Shown: positions 11,085-21,600 of the stretch, one piece after another
How positions within the stretch are numbered: the stretch's first letter is position 1
Layout of the letters: every line of letters begins with the position of its first letter
NCBI RefSeq assembly: GCF_001625305.1
Contig: NW_017802458.1
Coordinates: 62,001-126,000 of the forward strand
Source: Branchiostoma belcheri
Lineage: Eukaryota; Chordata; Leptocardii; Amphioxiformes; Branchiostomatidae
Reading direction: 5' to 3'
DNA: 64,000 bases
The notes under the pieces: generated by a model
Seen by the model: the letters and a program-made list of their open reading frames with translations, nothing else
Told to the model about the DNA's origin: nothing
The model's database searches: none
Position numbers and translations under genes: made by a program

Positions 11085-11380
11085 GTATTTGTATCAGTAT
11101 ATCCAGTATAACTGCCCTTCAGCGTAACACACCAGCTTCGCAGGCACGTGGCGCGGCGGCAGCTGGCTACATCACACCGAACGACTTGTTACACCTAACC
11201 CTTGAACAATTCTACTACAATGTAGTAACTCTAGACATTGTTTAAAGCTTAGGCATCTAATGACAATGCCCCTACTGTACTTGGTGACAGCGAGTTCTGT
11301 GATAGTTCTAGGGGGGGGGGGCTGCATCTGGGAAAGAATGAACTCTTGAACACCTCAATCCTTGGTTGATAACTCTGGTA
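11085..11380 (-). mobile_element. LINE 3' end fragment
   Basis: Reverse-complement match to the 3' ends at 43750-44072 and 61085-61402. It carries the shared CCAGAGTTATCAACCAAGGA, GGGGCATTGTCATTAGAT and GCTGGTGTGTTACGCTGAA blocks. Truncated and non-coding. Confidence 0.8.
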
Positions 11381-12807
11381 CATGTACTTGAAGACATCAG
11401 GCTATTTAAATGTTCTCTTCTGAGCTGCAGTTTTGTAGAGCGTAATCGACCAAGAGTGTGCCCTTTATTTTGTAGAGCTTATTATTTAGACGGACCTCTC
11501 TAATTCAGCACAGTGTAATTGGCGCATTTTGCGTGGATCTAGAGCATAATTTTAATTCTAGGTAATGCAATGTAGCTACCCGGAATTTATCGTAATACGT
11601 AGCTGGCTCTCAAAATTTAGCGTAGAGCAATGTCGGGACACCCCCCCCCCCCGTGTACACTATATGACATCCAGTAGATTTCTAGCGGGGACCAATCATA
11701 GGGCTGCTGACGCGTCACCGACTAGCGGCTATTAGCACCTTGTTTCATGTAAATGCAATGAACTCAACCAGAGCGCGTATATTGTTTCTTGTTTACATCA
11801 GTACTAAGTAGTACTTCCACAATCAGTTAGTAAAGTCATACCTTAGTAAAATCTACTTTGATGAACGAATCAAAACGGGACTGTAGACATTAAGTTTTAC
11901 ACATTCAAATGGGGCTGCACCAGCGCTAATGGAGCGACCACTACGTACGGGAAGGAACGGATCTGAGCGAAGCCGAGATTTGTGAACCAAACCCAACCCA
12001 TCGAAGACGGGCCGCCAAACATAAAAATGGAGGGAAATGACAGACAACAAGCCAACAAAGACAACATCACCAGACCAACAAACTCGGAGAACATCACAGC
12101 AACTTCAAGCGTTAACGTTGTAAGAACTGTGGAACCTCAAACTAGTATGTTTGCGTCAGCGGAAAGGCTGTCGAAGTAACCACTAAAAAGTAACATGGGT
12201 TCGTCCCAAATCTAGACGCAAGTGAGCTACAAAAGTAATAGAACCTATGCATCTTGCTTGTTGCTGTCAACTTACCCGTTAAAGATTGAACCGATACATG
12301 TACGTACTATAACTTGCCATACCCGGCCAAAGACGACTACATTACTGTTACTCTTCATTTTGTGCTGTATAATGTATATGCGTTACATTATCTATCATTG
12401 TCATTTCTGTGAATTCCTTAGAACATCTACTGTTAGTTTGTGTAACATTACGTAGTGCTACAATCTGCGTAAAAAGTGGGCTTCATTACGTGTTATCTGC
12501 TAAGTCGTGTTGGTATTGAAAACTGTTTTATTGTGCCGTTCTTCTACAAACAGCCAGCAGAATTATGAAGATACTCGTTCTCAATACACATGCTGCAAAC
12601 TAAAGTAGTGGCAGTCCTACGAAAATTCTGTTTGTAATGTATAAGCGCTTTATGTCGACGTACAATGGGTGTGAAATACATGTTTTCGCCCATCGTGTGC
12701 CACCGGCTCGGTGGTAATTGGCTACTTTACAAGTGAAAGAACCGCGTCCGTGGGCCTTGATAAATTATTCAAATTATTCAGCAGCCCTCTGATTGGTTCC
12801 CGCTAGA
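11381..12807. other. Non-coding stretch, no gene recognised
   Basis: Only short unconvincing ORFs (up to 77 codons). Poly-C runs at about 11641 and poly-G near 11311. Confidence 0.4.
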
Positions 12808-12835
12808 NNNNNNNNNNNNNNNNNNNNNNNNNNNN
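12808..12835. other. Assembly gap, 28 N
   Basis: Run of N. The left flank carries a CTGATTGGTT (CCAAT) motif. The right flank has AAGCCTGGTAGAGG, which resembles the end of the TAGCCTCTACC element family. Confidence 1.
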
Positions 12836-13368
12836 ACCCCCATGGAGGCCCTCATAAAGCCTGGTAGAGGGTATCTGAGTTTTCTACAACTTCCCCAATA
12901 CTCTTACAAGTGTTTATTTGTATAGCTAAAAACAGCACTGAACCATGCCAGGACACAGTCATAAAGTCTATAAAGTGTCGGCCTGTGACCTATGCCACAG
13001 AAACTGTTGAGACAACAAAGTAATGAAGATCTACACGTACATTGTATACTGGTGATAATACTGGTGATACTGTACATTTAACAGAAGAATCTGGCAGTTC
13101 TGAATTCCTCAGTCTGAACATTTCAAAACGGTGGTACATGTACTAAAAATTCCCTAATTCGATTCACTTTAATATCTCCTTTAATGCCATGGCAATGTTT
13201 TTATTAAAGCACTGCCTGTAGTTTGTATACATCACTAGTATTTCTATTTTGAATTATTTTATGAAGATTTACCACATTTGTGGAAGGATTGACATAACAG
13301 GTGACTATCACCTCTCCAATATGTCAAACCTGAGACCGGACTGTAAGGTTTCAACCACTCACACCGGG
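12836..13368. other. Non-coding stretch
   Basis: No coding signal seen. Confidence 0.4.
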
Positions 13369-13637
13369 AAGGTCCCCTACTCTTTTCGATAAGTGTGGTG
13401 GGTTCTTAACGTGTGTGGGGTGTGGCTCTCCCAAACACGGAACCTCCATTTAACGTTCTATCCGAGGGACGTCCCCAACCAAAGCTAGGTGCTCTCTTAT
13501 TTACATCTGAGTGAAGTGAGGAAAGTCGTATAAAGTGCCCTTCCCAAGGGCACAAAATCGGTGACACCGGGCAGAATTCGAACCTGGGACCTCTTGGGCC
13601 TGGGCGGAACACACTACCGCTACGCCACACGACCCCA
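13369..13637 (-). mobile_element. tRNA-derived SINE, reverse orientation
   Basis: On the minus strand a tRNA-like head (GTCGTGTGGCGTAGCGGTAG, then a B-box near GGTTCGAATTC) is followed by TGTGCCCTTGGGAAGGGCAC and CACTTCACTCAGATGTAAAT. The same body is found in the SINE at 20342-20892. Confidence 0.85.
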
Positions 13638-13825
13638 CAAGTGAAAATGAAAACGACCCCAGATATTATTTACCATTTAAAATTAATTTCAATCTCCAAC
13701 ATGACACATTGAAATACATACACAGTATCTTTTAATTCACCATGAATTGTTGTTACCCGATAAAGATAAAGAGCAACCAAGGGCATAGATGTAGCTTGGT
13801 TCAGCATGTTCGGACTATATCAAAA

Positions 13826-14052
13826 CAGGGCTCGAAATTCATGTTTGGAAATAGGTGCACTGGTGCACCCAAACTAAAAAATTAGGTGCACATAAAATTT
13901 TTTGGGTGCACCATATAAAACAAAACAAAACAAAACTTAATTACATATCTTACTGCTCCTCTTCTGAGCTTGAATCTGAAATGAGATTCAATTGGGTGCA
14001 CAGCTCCAATTTCGGGTGCACTAAGCACATGCACCCAGCATTTCCAGCCCTG
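13826..14052 (+). mobile_element. Non-autonomous DNA element, CAGGGCTCGAAAT type
   Basis: Starts CAGGGCTCGAAATTC, ends ATTTCCAGCCCTG, and is flanked by a perfect 5-bp duplication CAAAA (13821-13825 and 14053-14057). The inside holds repeated GGTGCAC words. Termini and duplication size suggest a hAT5-like element; no transposase. Confidence 0.7.
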
Positions 14053-14257
14053 CAAAAGTTGTAAAAGTACAGATGATCCTCGTTTCTTTGGTTGCCTAGC
14101 AACCATTTGTATCATACACATGTGACTCTAGCAGGAACAGATGTTGAAGACGTTACTACATTTTAATCCCTATATGATAAATATTATTCCTTAAAAAGCG
14201 AACAGGGCGTAGGTAGAGGATGATCGTTAATTTCTGTGCCTGCTGTGTCGATTTCAG

Positions 14258-14323
14258 CCATCCGAGGGATCCGGCGGTTCTACAGTTACCTGGGACGGTG
14301 GGTCCGCCCGTACGAGAAAGATG
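14258..14323 (+). other. Candidate 66-bp coding exon, possible N-terminus of gene 3
   Basis: Strong acceptor (TGTGTCGATTTCAG) and donor (GATG|GTAAGT) bracket 66 nt that are GC-rich in AT-rich flanks. The open frame with typical codons reads IRGIRRFYSYLGRWVRPYEK. It starts in phase 1 and ends in phase 1. Spliced to the acceptor at 18678 it runs in frame into the gene 3 ATG (KDAPKMAAP). I do not recognise the peptide. It may instead belong to another gene. Confidence 0.4.
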
Positions 14324-14364
14324 GTAAGTTTTACTCTTTAGATGCATTTTAAAGGAATCAAATG

Positions 14365-14490
14365 CAGTTTTTAGGGGTTCGAATCCCGATTTTTCAAAGC
14401 CAATTATATTCTAGTCATTTATCCTCATAGTGAGTTGAAACAACACTATCCGTATACATGTATATATTGACCCTCATGAAGCAAAAGAGT
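14365..14490 (+). repeat. Dispersed repeat fragment (ATGCAGTTTTTAGGG family)
   Basis: Shares ATGCAGTTTTTAGGG, CCGATTTTTCAAAGC, AGTGAGTTGAAAC and TATATTGACCCTCATG with 39030-39230 and 47755-48200. Confidence 0.75.
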
Positions 14491-14619
14491 TGGCATTACA
14501 ATTTGTGTTTTTTTCTTAATTTCTGGATGTAGAGGTTTTAACTGTTTTAACAAATGTATGTATATGTATATGCATGCATACTAGTATGTATGCTGTATGA
14601 CTGTGAAATGCTTATATAG

Positions 14620-15029
14620 CAGTGGTCGAAATACTTTTTTTCAGTGCTCTGCAATATTGCAGAAGAGTCAAAATTTTGTTCTGCAATTTGGAAATACTTT
14701 CTGCAAATACACAAGCCTCCATACTACAATCTTGCAGGTTTATAAGCATGAACTATTGATTGATATGCAAATTAGTGAAGACAACTTTTTGGAAGTCCAA
14801 AAAGAAACAAAAGGTAGACAAGTCAAGACAAGGTTGATGCAAATTAGTGAAGAAGCTCCTGTTGTTTCAGAACAAGAGCTTAAGTGTTGTCTGTCCTTGG
14901 GGCCAAGAGCGCCAAATCTCAAGTGCCAATTTTTCCTGCTGCAAAATTGCAGATTGTATAAATTTTTCTTCTGCAATCTTGAAAATCCATCTGCAGATTG
15001 CAGACTGCAGACAGGTATTTCGAACACTG
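14620..15029 (+). mobile_element. Non-autonomous DNA element, CAGTGGTCGAAATAC type
   Basis: Inverted ends CAGTGGTCGAAATAC and GTATTTCGAACACTG with a perfect 5-bp duplication TATAG (14615-14619 and 15030-15034). The inside has CTGCAATATTGCAG palindromes. Related in termini to 13826-14052. The ORFs on both strands are read-through of the repeat. Confidence 0.75.
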
Positions 15030-15034
15030 TATAG

Positions 15035-15697
15035 GGAAATAAATTTAGGTTTTGCTTTAATTTCTAAAGTACTAGTAAGTTTCAATTCCAATGGTCCAAT
15101 TTTTGGATCATACTTAATAATATGTTAAATTGTAGTTCTATATCTTATAATAATAAGTTATATACTAAGAAAAGTTGCCACTTGAAAAGAAGTCTTTGTT
15201 GAGTTTTAAAACATGAAATTTCTAGAATTAATGTTGCTAAAAGTAAAAGTAGAGGTAGGAATGTTAACATAACTAGGCTACAGTTTTGAAGATCAGTTTT
15301 GAGAACAATGTTTATTGTACATTGATGAAGGTTAGACATGATCCAAGTAAATGATATTCACAGACAATTCAAAGTCTACTACTTAACGAAATATGGATTT
15401 TGTCCAGTAGTAGAGTTTGAATTGTCTAATATAAATCTTGGTTGTACATAGTTGTAATATTCATTTTGTACTTTTGAAAATAATTTTTGACATACTTTGA
15501 AGTACACAACACACACCCATTCATAACTAGGGGCAGTGACCGCAATGACCCCAGAACACAATTTCCCACATGAATTTAGAAACTGACTTGTAAATTACAA
15601 CAGAATGTTTCGCATACTTTGGATGATCTAAATGATGCTTTGAAGTTGAAATGTAGCCTGGTATCCAGTCTATTCTGGCTCCTCTGATTACCTCCCT
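15035..15697. other. AT-rich non-coding stretch
   Basis: Contains an inverted word pair near 15366 and 15412 (CAATTCAAAGTCTACTACTT and AGTAGTAGAGTTTGAATTG), so a small hairpin element is possible. No gene. Confidence 0.45.
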
Positions 15698-16122
15698 AAG
15701 GCCACAACAATTTAATTTGTTGGTTCTCGGATTTTTTCAGAAAAAATACGAAGTGACAGGGCGAAAAATAAAGCAGGCCTAGGCATCCTATTATACCACC
15801 AAATGGTACGATAGGAGCCATGAAGTCAACACACCAGCCTGGTTCAAAATCTAAACAATGAATTTTGAACTTTTAATGATACCACTGCATTGAAAGATGG
15901 AATAACTGTAACAACTAGGAAGAAAAGGACTGTTTTCAACTGTTCAGGGCAAAATATGAGCATTTTGCAGTTGATTCAAATCTGAATTTTTTTTTGCAAA
16001 TCAGAAAAAAATGAAGCAGGCGAATCCGTTAATCAAGAAATTAAATTGGTGTGGCCTTAAATCAGGAAAAAAAATGAAGCGGGCGAATCTGTGAACCAAC
16101 GAATTAAATTGGTGTGGCCTTA
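15698..16122 (+). mobile_element. Inverted-repeat element, AAGGCCACA..TTTAATTTG family, with duplicated right end
   Basis: Left end AAGGCCACAACAATTTAAT, right end ATTAAATTGGTGTGGCCTT at 16060. The last 60 bp (GCGGGCGAATCTGTGAACCA then ATTAAATTGGTGTGGCC) are repeated to 16122. A second copy of the family is at 59124-59479. Confidence 0.8.
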
Positions 16123-16678
16123 GGCAACCATTCAAATACCAATTGATTTACTATTAACAGGTGCCATACTGTCAGGAAAGCGAGACAAACCAGAGCTATA
16201 CTAAGATGGACACCAGTATAGCCACTCCCTTAGATCTGTATGTTATTGTTGGACAGACTAACACATGAGGTCTCACGTCTAAGTGTCAATCAAATTCCCC
16301 CACATGCCTACACTATCCCCCTCCCCCAATATAGCATGCTTCGTATTAATAGGGATCAATTCATATCATTCCACAAGACCACCTCCCATTTATTTTATAC
16401 CAAAGATTTTCAAAAATATCATACTTCTTTTCTATAATTTGCATTTCTTTTGTCATATATGCTTGAGTATTGAAACATTAAAATCATTTTTACAATTCTG
16501 AATAACTAGAACTTTCAGAAAAGATTTTTTGTGAACCATGCGTTAGAGACATAACTCACAGGTCAGTATGTTACTTATGCTGTAGGGACTGGAAATAGAA
16601 ATTGGGGGTGGAACGTTGGCATAACACAGTCATAAATATCCATCTGTCACAGATGTTGTCCTCAGTTCACACAATCTT

Positions 16679-17010
16679 TAGGTCACAGCAAGTAAATTTT
16701 ATGGATGACATCCTCTGCAGACTCCAAATCTAATGCGATTCCTTGTAACATTTTCAAATTTTGACATCATAAACCTTGTGAAACAAGATTTCATACCTAT
16801 ATAATATTGTGCTAAGTTTACTGCCAACTATTACAACATCCATTTCTGACTGAAAAAAATTTTAAAAATAAAAGTTTCAAACATTGATTCATTGTACAAA
16901 TGGTTTTGATTTTTTGATTCAGTGGGAACATCACTGCATCAAAGTAAAAGACAAATCAGAGCCTTCTCTTGTCTCCTCTCTTCATATTTATCTGCCATCC
17001 ACGTTCCGTG
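16679..17010 (+). mobile_element. Right-truncated GGCCACAGCAAG family element
   Basis: Starts AGGTCACAGCAAGTAAATT, then TGGATGACATCCTCTGCAG. It matches 44266-44763 through TCTGCCATCCACGTTCCG and then stops. Confidence 0.8.
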
Positions 17011-17397
17011 AATTGAATGATATTAAACAATGTTCATTAAATGATACTATGATTCATTGTTGAATAGGATCAGAAAATGTTGCATTTTTAGTGTCATGTG
17101 CATTTTGATAATAATAAGAAAATATTAACTTTTTGAAATGTCAACACGATGTAAATACAATGCTTCCCTCATCCCAAAATTGTCTCATACTAGATATTTC
17201 AACTGTCAACAGAAGTCAAAGTAGTGCTGTGTACAGGTTCACTGGACTTGAAAGAATGTTTAGTTTCAAGTAAAAAAAACCCTAAAAGTCAAGAACCGAG
17301 TCTGGATTTACATGTATTACCATAAAACAGCATTTCACATACTCCTTTTCTTTCCAAACCACCTAAAACTATCCGTAGATTGCAAAATCTGTGCTGC

Positions 17398-17612
17398 AAA
17401 ATGAAGAAAACATTGCCATCGGGCATCGTCAAGTACCGGCCTCCATGTTATGTGGCCAAAGTTTCACCCAGACAACATTGCAAGGTTGCCAACATGCAAT
17501 TTTGTATATGCCATGGGTTTAGGTCCGGACTTACAAGTCCAGAAGTCCAGAACTGAACCTAAACTTCTGGACTTGCATCCGGACCTGAACCTAAATGTGG
17601 GTTTAGGTACAT
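17398..17612 (+). repeat. Dispersed repeat with GTTTAGGTCCGGAC palindromic end
   Basis: Shares ACATTGCCATCGGGCATCGT, GCCAACATGCAATTTTGTAT and GGTTTAGGTCCGGA with 27236-27400. It contains opposed blocks of TTAGGTCCGGAC and TCCGGACCTGAACCTAAA. Confidence 0.75.
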
Positions 17613-17939
17613 AGCATAGTCAAAGTCAAAGCATATCTGTTTTAATGCAGCACTTGGCTGTGGTAGTGGCACAGCAGGCTCTTTCTAAACTGGGAAACAA
17701 GTTCAAACAACTCCACTTGACCATAACCTCCCCCAGCAGGCTTTAGCCTAAACTGAGAACCAGGGGCACTCCTCCCTCATTCCGCCTTTGAGTGCCGTCC
17801 GACCAAGATTCAAAAGTAGAATCTGTGGTGTCATATGTTGTCTGTGGGTGCCACAAGTTATCCATTATTAAAACAACCTTTTTGCTCCAAACGTACTACT
17901 TTTAGCGGCGTAGTTAAATCGAATCCAACATCAAACAAC
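17613..17939. other. Non-coding stretch
   Basis: No gene seen. Lies upstream of the candidate leader exon ending at 18107. Confidence 0.35.
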
Positions 17940-18107
17940 ATGGGGGACTTATATATGGGTTGTGGGGCCATCGCTCACTTTTGCGCCATCTCTGAGGCTC
18001 GATGTTAGCTCAACATCGTTGTACGTTTAGTGCGTTTATTCCCAGAGAATTTAGCCCTACTTGGTGTGGGTTGTCATCGCTCTATCCCTATTTGTTATAC
18101 ATGGGTG
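17940..18107 (+). other. Candidate alternative leader exon of gene 3
   Basis: GC-richer stretch ending in a consensus donor GGTG|GTAAGT at 18107. Spliced to the acceptor at 18678, an ATG at 18101 reads MGAPKMAAP in frame with the gene 3 start. The exon's left limit (start site or acceptor) is unknown. Confidence 0.4.
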
Positions 18108-18297
18108 GTAAGTTTAAACAGTTAAACTTTTTTTCTATAACTAAATTCTAATGAGCTAACCCTTATAGTTCATGCAGTTTACAGCATACTGTGCTTTCAA
18201 AACACAATCATTGTCTTCAATTCTTGTGACTAGTTAGTACTTTTTTTTCAAAAGATCAATTCCTTTAGAAGGATTTGATTTAAAAGTGTCTGCCAGC

Positions 18298-18409
18298 TTA
18301 GCCTCTACCAGGCTTCGGGAGGTGGCTGGAAAGAATAGAAATTGGCCAAATAGAGAGATAACATGCCAAGGGAGTTGGTCCACTAGAGAGAGAGAGAGAG
18401 AGAGAGATC

Positions 18410-18443
<34 letters not shown>

Positions 18444-18513
18444 TCTATGAAACCAACTCCCTCGGCATGTTATCTACTCTTTCCAACTGCCTGCCAAAGC
18501 CTGGTAAAGGCTA
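18298..18513 (+). mobile_element. TAGCCTCTACC element with internal (GA)n
   Basis: Inverted ends TAGCCTCTACCAGGCTTCGG and AAGCCTGGTAAAGGCTA enclose AACATGCCAAGGGAGTTGGT and its complement, AACTCCCTCGGCATGTTATC. The loop is a (GA)n run, 18386-18441. Confidence 0.85.
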
Positions 18514-18685
18514 TTCCAGACTAGTAAGGGAACAATATGATAGACTTTTGGCAGTCTTTCTTATTCTGTAAGTCCTTATAAGAATTGTTCATTCACAGCT
18601 AAAAGTCTAGAGGAAAAACAGTAAACTGTTGCATTTTTCTTCTGATTTACTCAAAATGTTGTGTTTTGTGTTGACAGCCCCAAAG

Positions 18686-21600
18686 ATGGCAGCGCCAGCA
18701 AGTCCGCACACACCCGCGGAGGTGCAGCGCCAGCCATCACAGAAAGGGGGTGCTGCTGCCGCTGCCAAGCCCAGTGCCCTTGCCAAGCATGCTCACAGAC
18801 TCCTCACCACGCTCAACAAGCTAAGGAAGGAGGGGGTGCTATGTGACGTAACGTTCGTGTGCGATGCGGAAACAGTCCACGCCCATCGAGTTATTTTAGT
18901 GTCGACCGGCTCCAATTTTAAAGAAATCCTCCAGCAATATTCTTCAAGAAATGCAACGGAAAACGATAAGAGCAGCTTGCAGGATTTCCGTGGAGCTACT
19001 AAAATCGAAATCGACCTGAGAGGGTCCGGTCTTACCGCATCCGCTGTAGATAAAGCTGTGGAGTACGCGTATCTTTCCGATATTGAGTTGTTGCGGAGTG
19101 GAGATGCAAGGGAAAGGCAAGAGATCGCGAAAGTTGCAAGGTACTTCAAGTTGTTGTCAGTCGAGCAGGCTGTGCTCAAGATGGCGGATAATGTTCCCGC
19201 GCTCTGCGAACCAGCCAAGATGCTTCACGTACAAGGTATCCTCAAGCACATCAACCAGTTTCGTAACGACGGTTTTATGTACGACGCCACGTTGATATGT
19301 GGAAAGGAGCAAATTCCGACACATAAGATCATGCTGGCAGCATTGAGTGACTATTTCTTGGCCATGTTTTCAGCGGGGATGCGCGAAACAAGTTCTCAGG
19401 TGATCGAAGTTGGCGGTATCGACGGAAAACTTCTGCGAAAGGTCGTCGACTTTGCGTACACCTCAGCTCTGGAACTCACCACGGAAAACGTCCAAGAAAT
19501 TCTCCACGTCGGCTCGTATCTCCAAAGCTCGCTAATCGTCGAACCGTGCTGCGAATTTCTGAAGAAACATATCGACATGGACAACTGCGCCGACTTTTAC
19601 CCGCTCACGAAAACGTACAATCTCGTCGACCTTGAAGAAGCCGTGGACAAGTTCGTTTCGGACAACATCATTGTTCTGTCCAATCGGCAGCAATTTCAGA
19701 AACTGGAACTCGGGAAGCTGGTGGAAATCCTGAGCCGTGATTCGCTGCGGGTGATGTCGGAGGTGGAGGTGTTCGGGATAGCGATGAAGTGGCTACACCA
19801 CGACGTAGCTCGCTGGGAACATATGAACAAGTACGTACAGTTTGGAATACCTGGTATCTTCTATGAATGTGAGAATATTACGAGAAACTCACTCATACAT
19901 GTATATTTATTTCGTAACTACTTATGGATTTGAAACTTTGCTCAAAAGCCATGCATAACTTTAACTAAGGCCTAGGAAAAAAATGTAGTTGTGTTCCATG
20001 TATCCCAAGCGACCCTAGAAAAAACTGCCAACTTTTTTTTTGTGGATCCCTGCAAGGGATATGAATTTTTCAAGCTGATCAACCTTAAGCTCCATGATCT
20101 GACACCTGAGTGATGAAACGTTGTACAATCAGTTTTCTAACATTGACATTGAAAATAGAAGTGTGCTCATGCAAGTTTTACTTTGTTAAACTGTATTGTA
20201 TAAGTTGGATCACTAGACTCTGGAGATTGCCAAAGTCTAAAAAAAAACAAGAAGAAAAAAAGATAATCCCTACCTACCGACCCTAATTTTTTCAAGACTG
20301 AAACAGGAAACACAACATTTTTTCCAAGGGCTAACTAGAGTGGGGTCGTGTGGCGCAGTCGGTAGCGCGTTCGGCTCACACCCCAGAGGTTGTGGGTTCG
20401 AACCCCACCTTGTCACCGATCTTGTGCCCTTGGGAAAGGCACTTTACACGATTTTCCTCACTTCACTCAGGTGTAAATGAGTACCTAGCTTCGGCTAGGG
20501 ACGTCCCTCGGATAGGACGTAAACTGGAGGTCCCGTGTTTGAGGAGAGCCACACCTCGAGCACGTTAAAGATCCCACCACACCTTTCGAAAAAGAGTAGG
20601 GGCATGCCCCGGTGTGTGACGGTACAAACACTAATGTATGGAGTTGGTGATTCACTTCAAATCACCCGGACGGAGGCCTGGCGACCTCCGTCTTGTATAT
20701 GCCACATGGTGATTTACATCATTCACCCGGACGGAGGCCTGGCAAACCCCGTCTGTATCAGCCAAATCTTGGAGAGGAGATAGGCGCCGCCAAGATTATA
20801 AGCCTGAGGAGTCATCGTGACAAGTCCAGACATGCTGCTGGCTGTCATGATGCCCCTACGGCCGTGAAGGCTATGGGACTTACTTACTTACTTAACTAGA
20901 GTCTAAGTGTGTGTCGTTCGTCCGTCATGTTGACGAGGACCTAAGTGTACAAACATGCAGTGTCCCCAAAAATTTGACATAAACCTGCATGTCCCTTTCC
21001 TACCTTAACCACTGGAAGTCTGAGTCTATAAGCTTTAACCATTGTACTACTGGCTTTCTGATTCACAAAAAAACAGTTACTCAAGTAAATGGATATGATT
21101 TTGGAAACGGTCAGACATTTCAGATAGCATCCACTACGTGACACTAGAGAACTTGTGCAATTGCTTGAGAACTGTTTTTGGGCATATCTTATTACCTTGA
21201 TGTCTAAACTTCTCTGACGTGGCTTTCTGATTATTCCTCATTCCTGTAGGATCCTGGAGTGTGTGAGGTTCCCCCTGCTGCCTCCACAACAGATGATGAT
21301 GACAGTGGCTCGAGAGTGGGACCTGGTCAAGAAAGATTCCCGGTTTGTCAGTCTTCTGAACTTGTATGTTACAGGAATACAATACATATTTTTAAATATT
21401 TCAAAACAATGAATATTTTGAGATTTACATTTTGTGGGAGGTTGTGAATTCTTGAATGACCTATGGAACTGTTTTTATGTTTACCGAAGGAAAACATTCG
21501 GTAAACATACTGTTTTTGTTCAGTTTCTTCTTCTTCTCCAAACAAACAAGGTGAATGACCTGAACCAGATGTCTATCACCATGGTAACTAGTGTTGGGTT

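Noticed and set aside
20342..20415. tRNA gene
   Set aside because: A and B boxes are present, but the sequence continues into a SINE body with a target-site duplication and lacks a proper acceptor stem.
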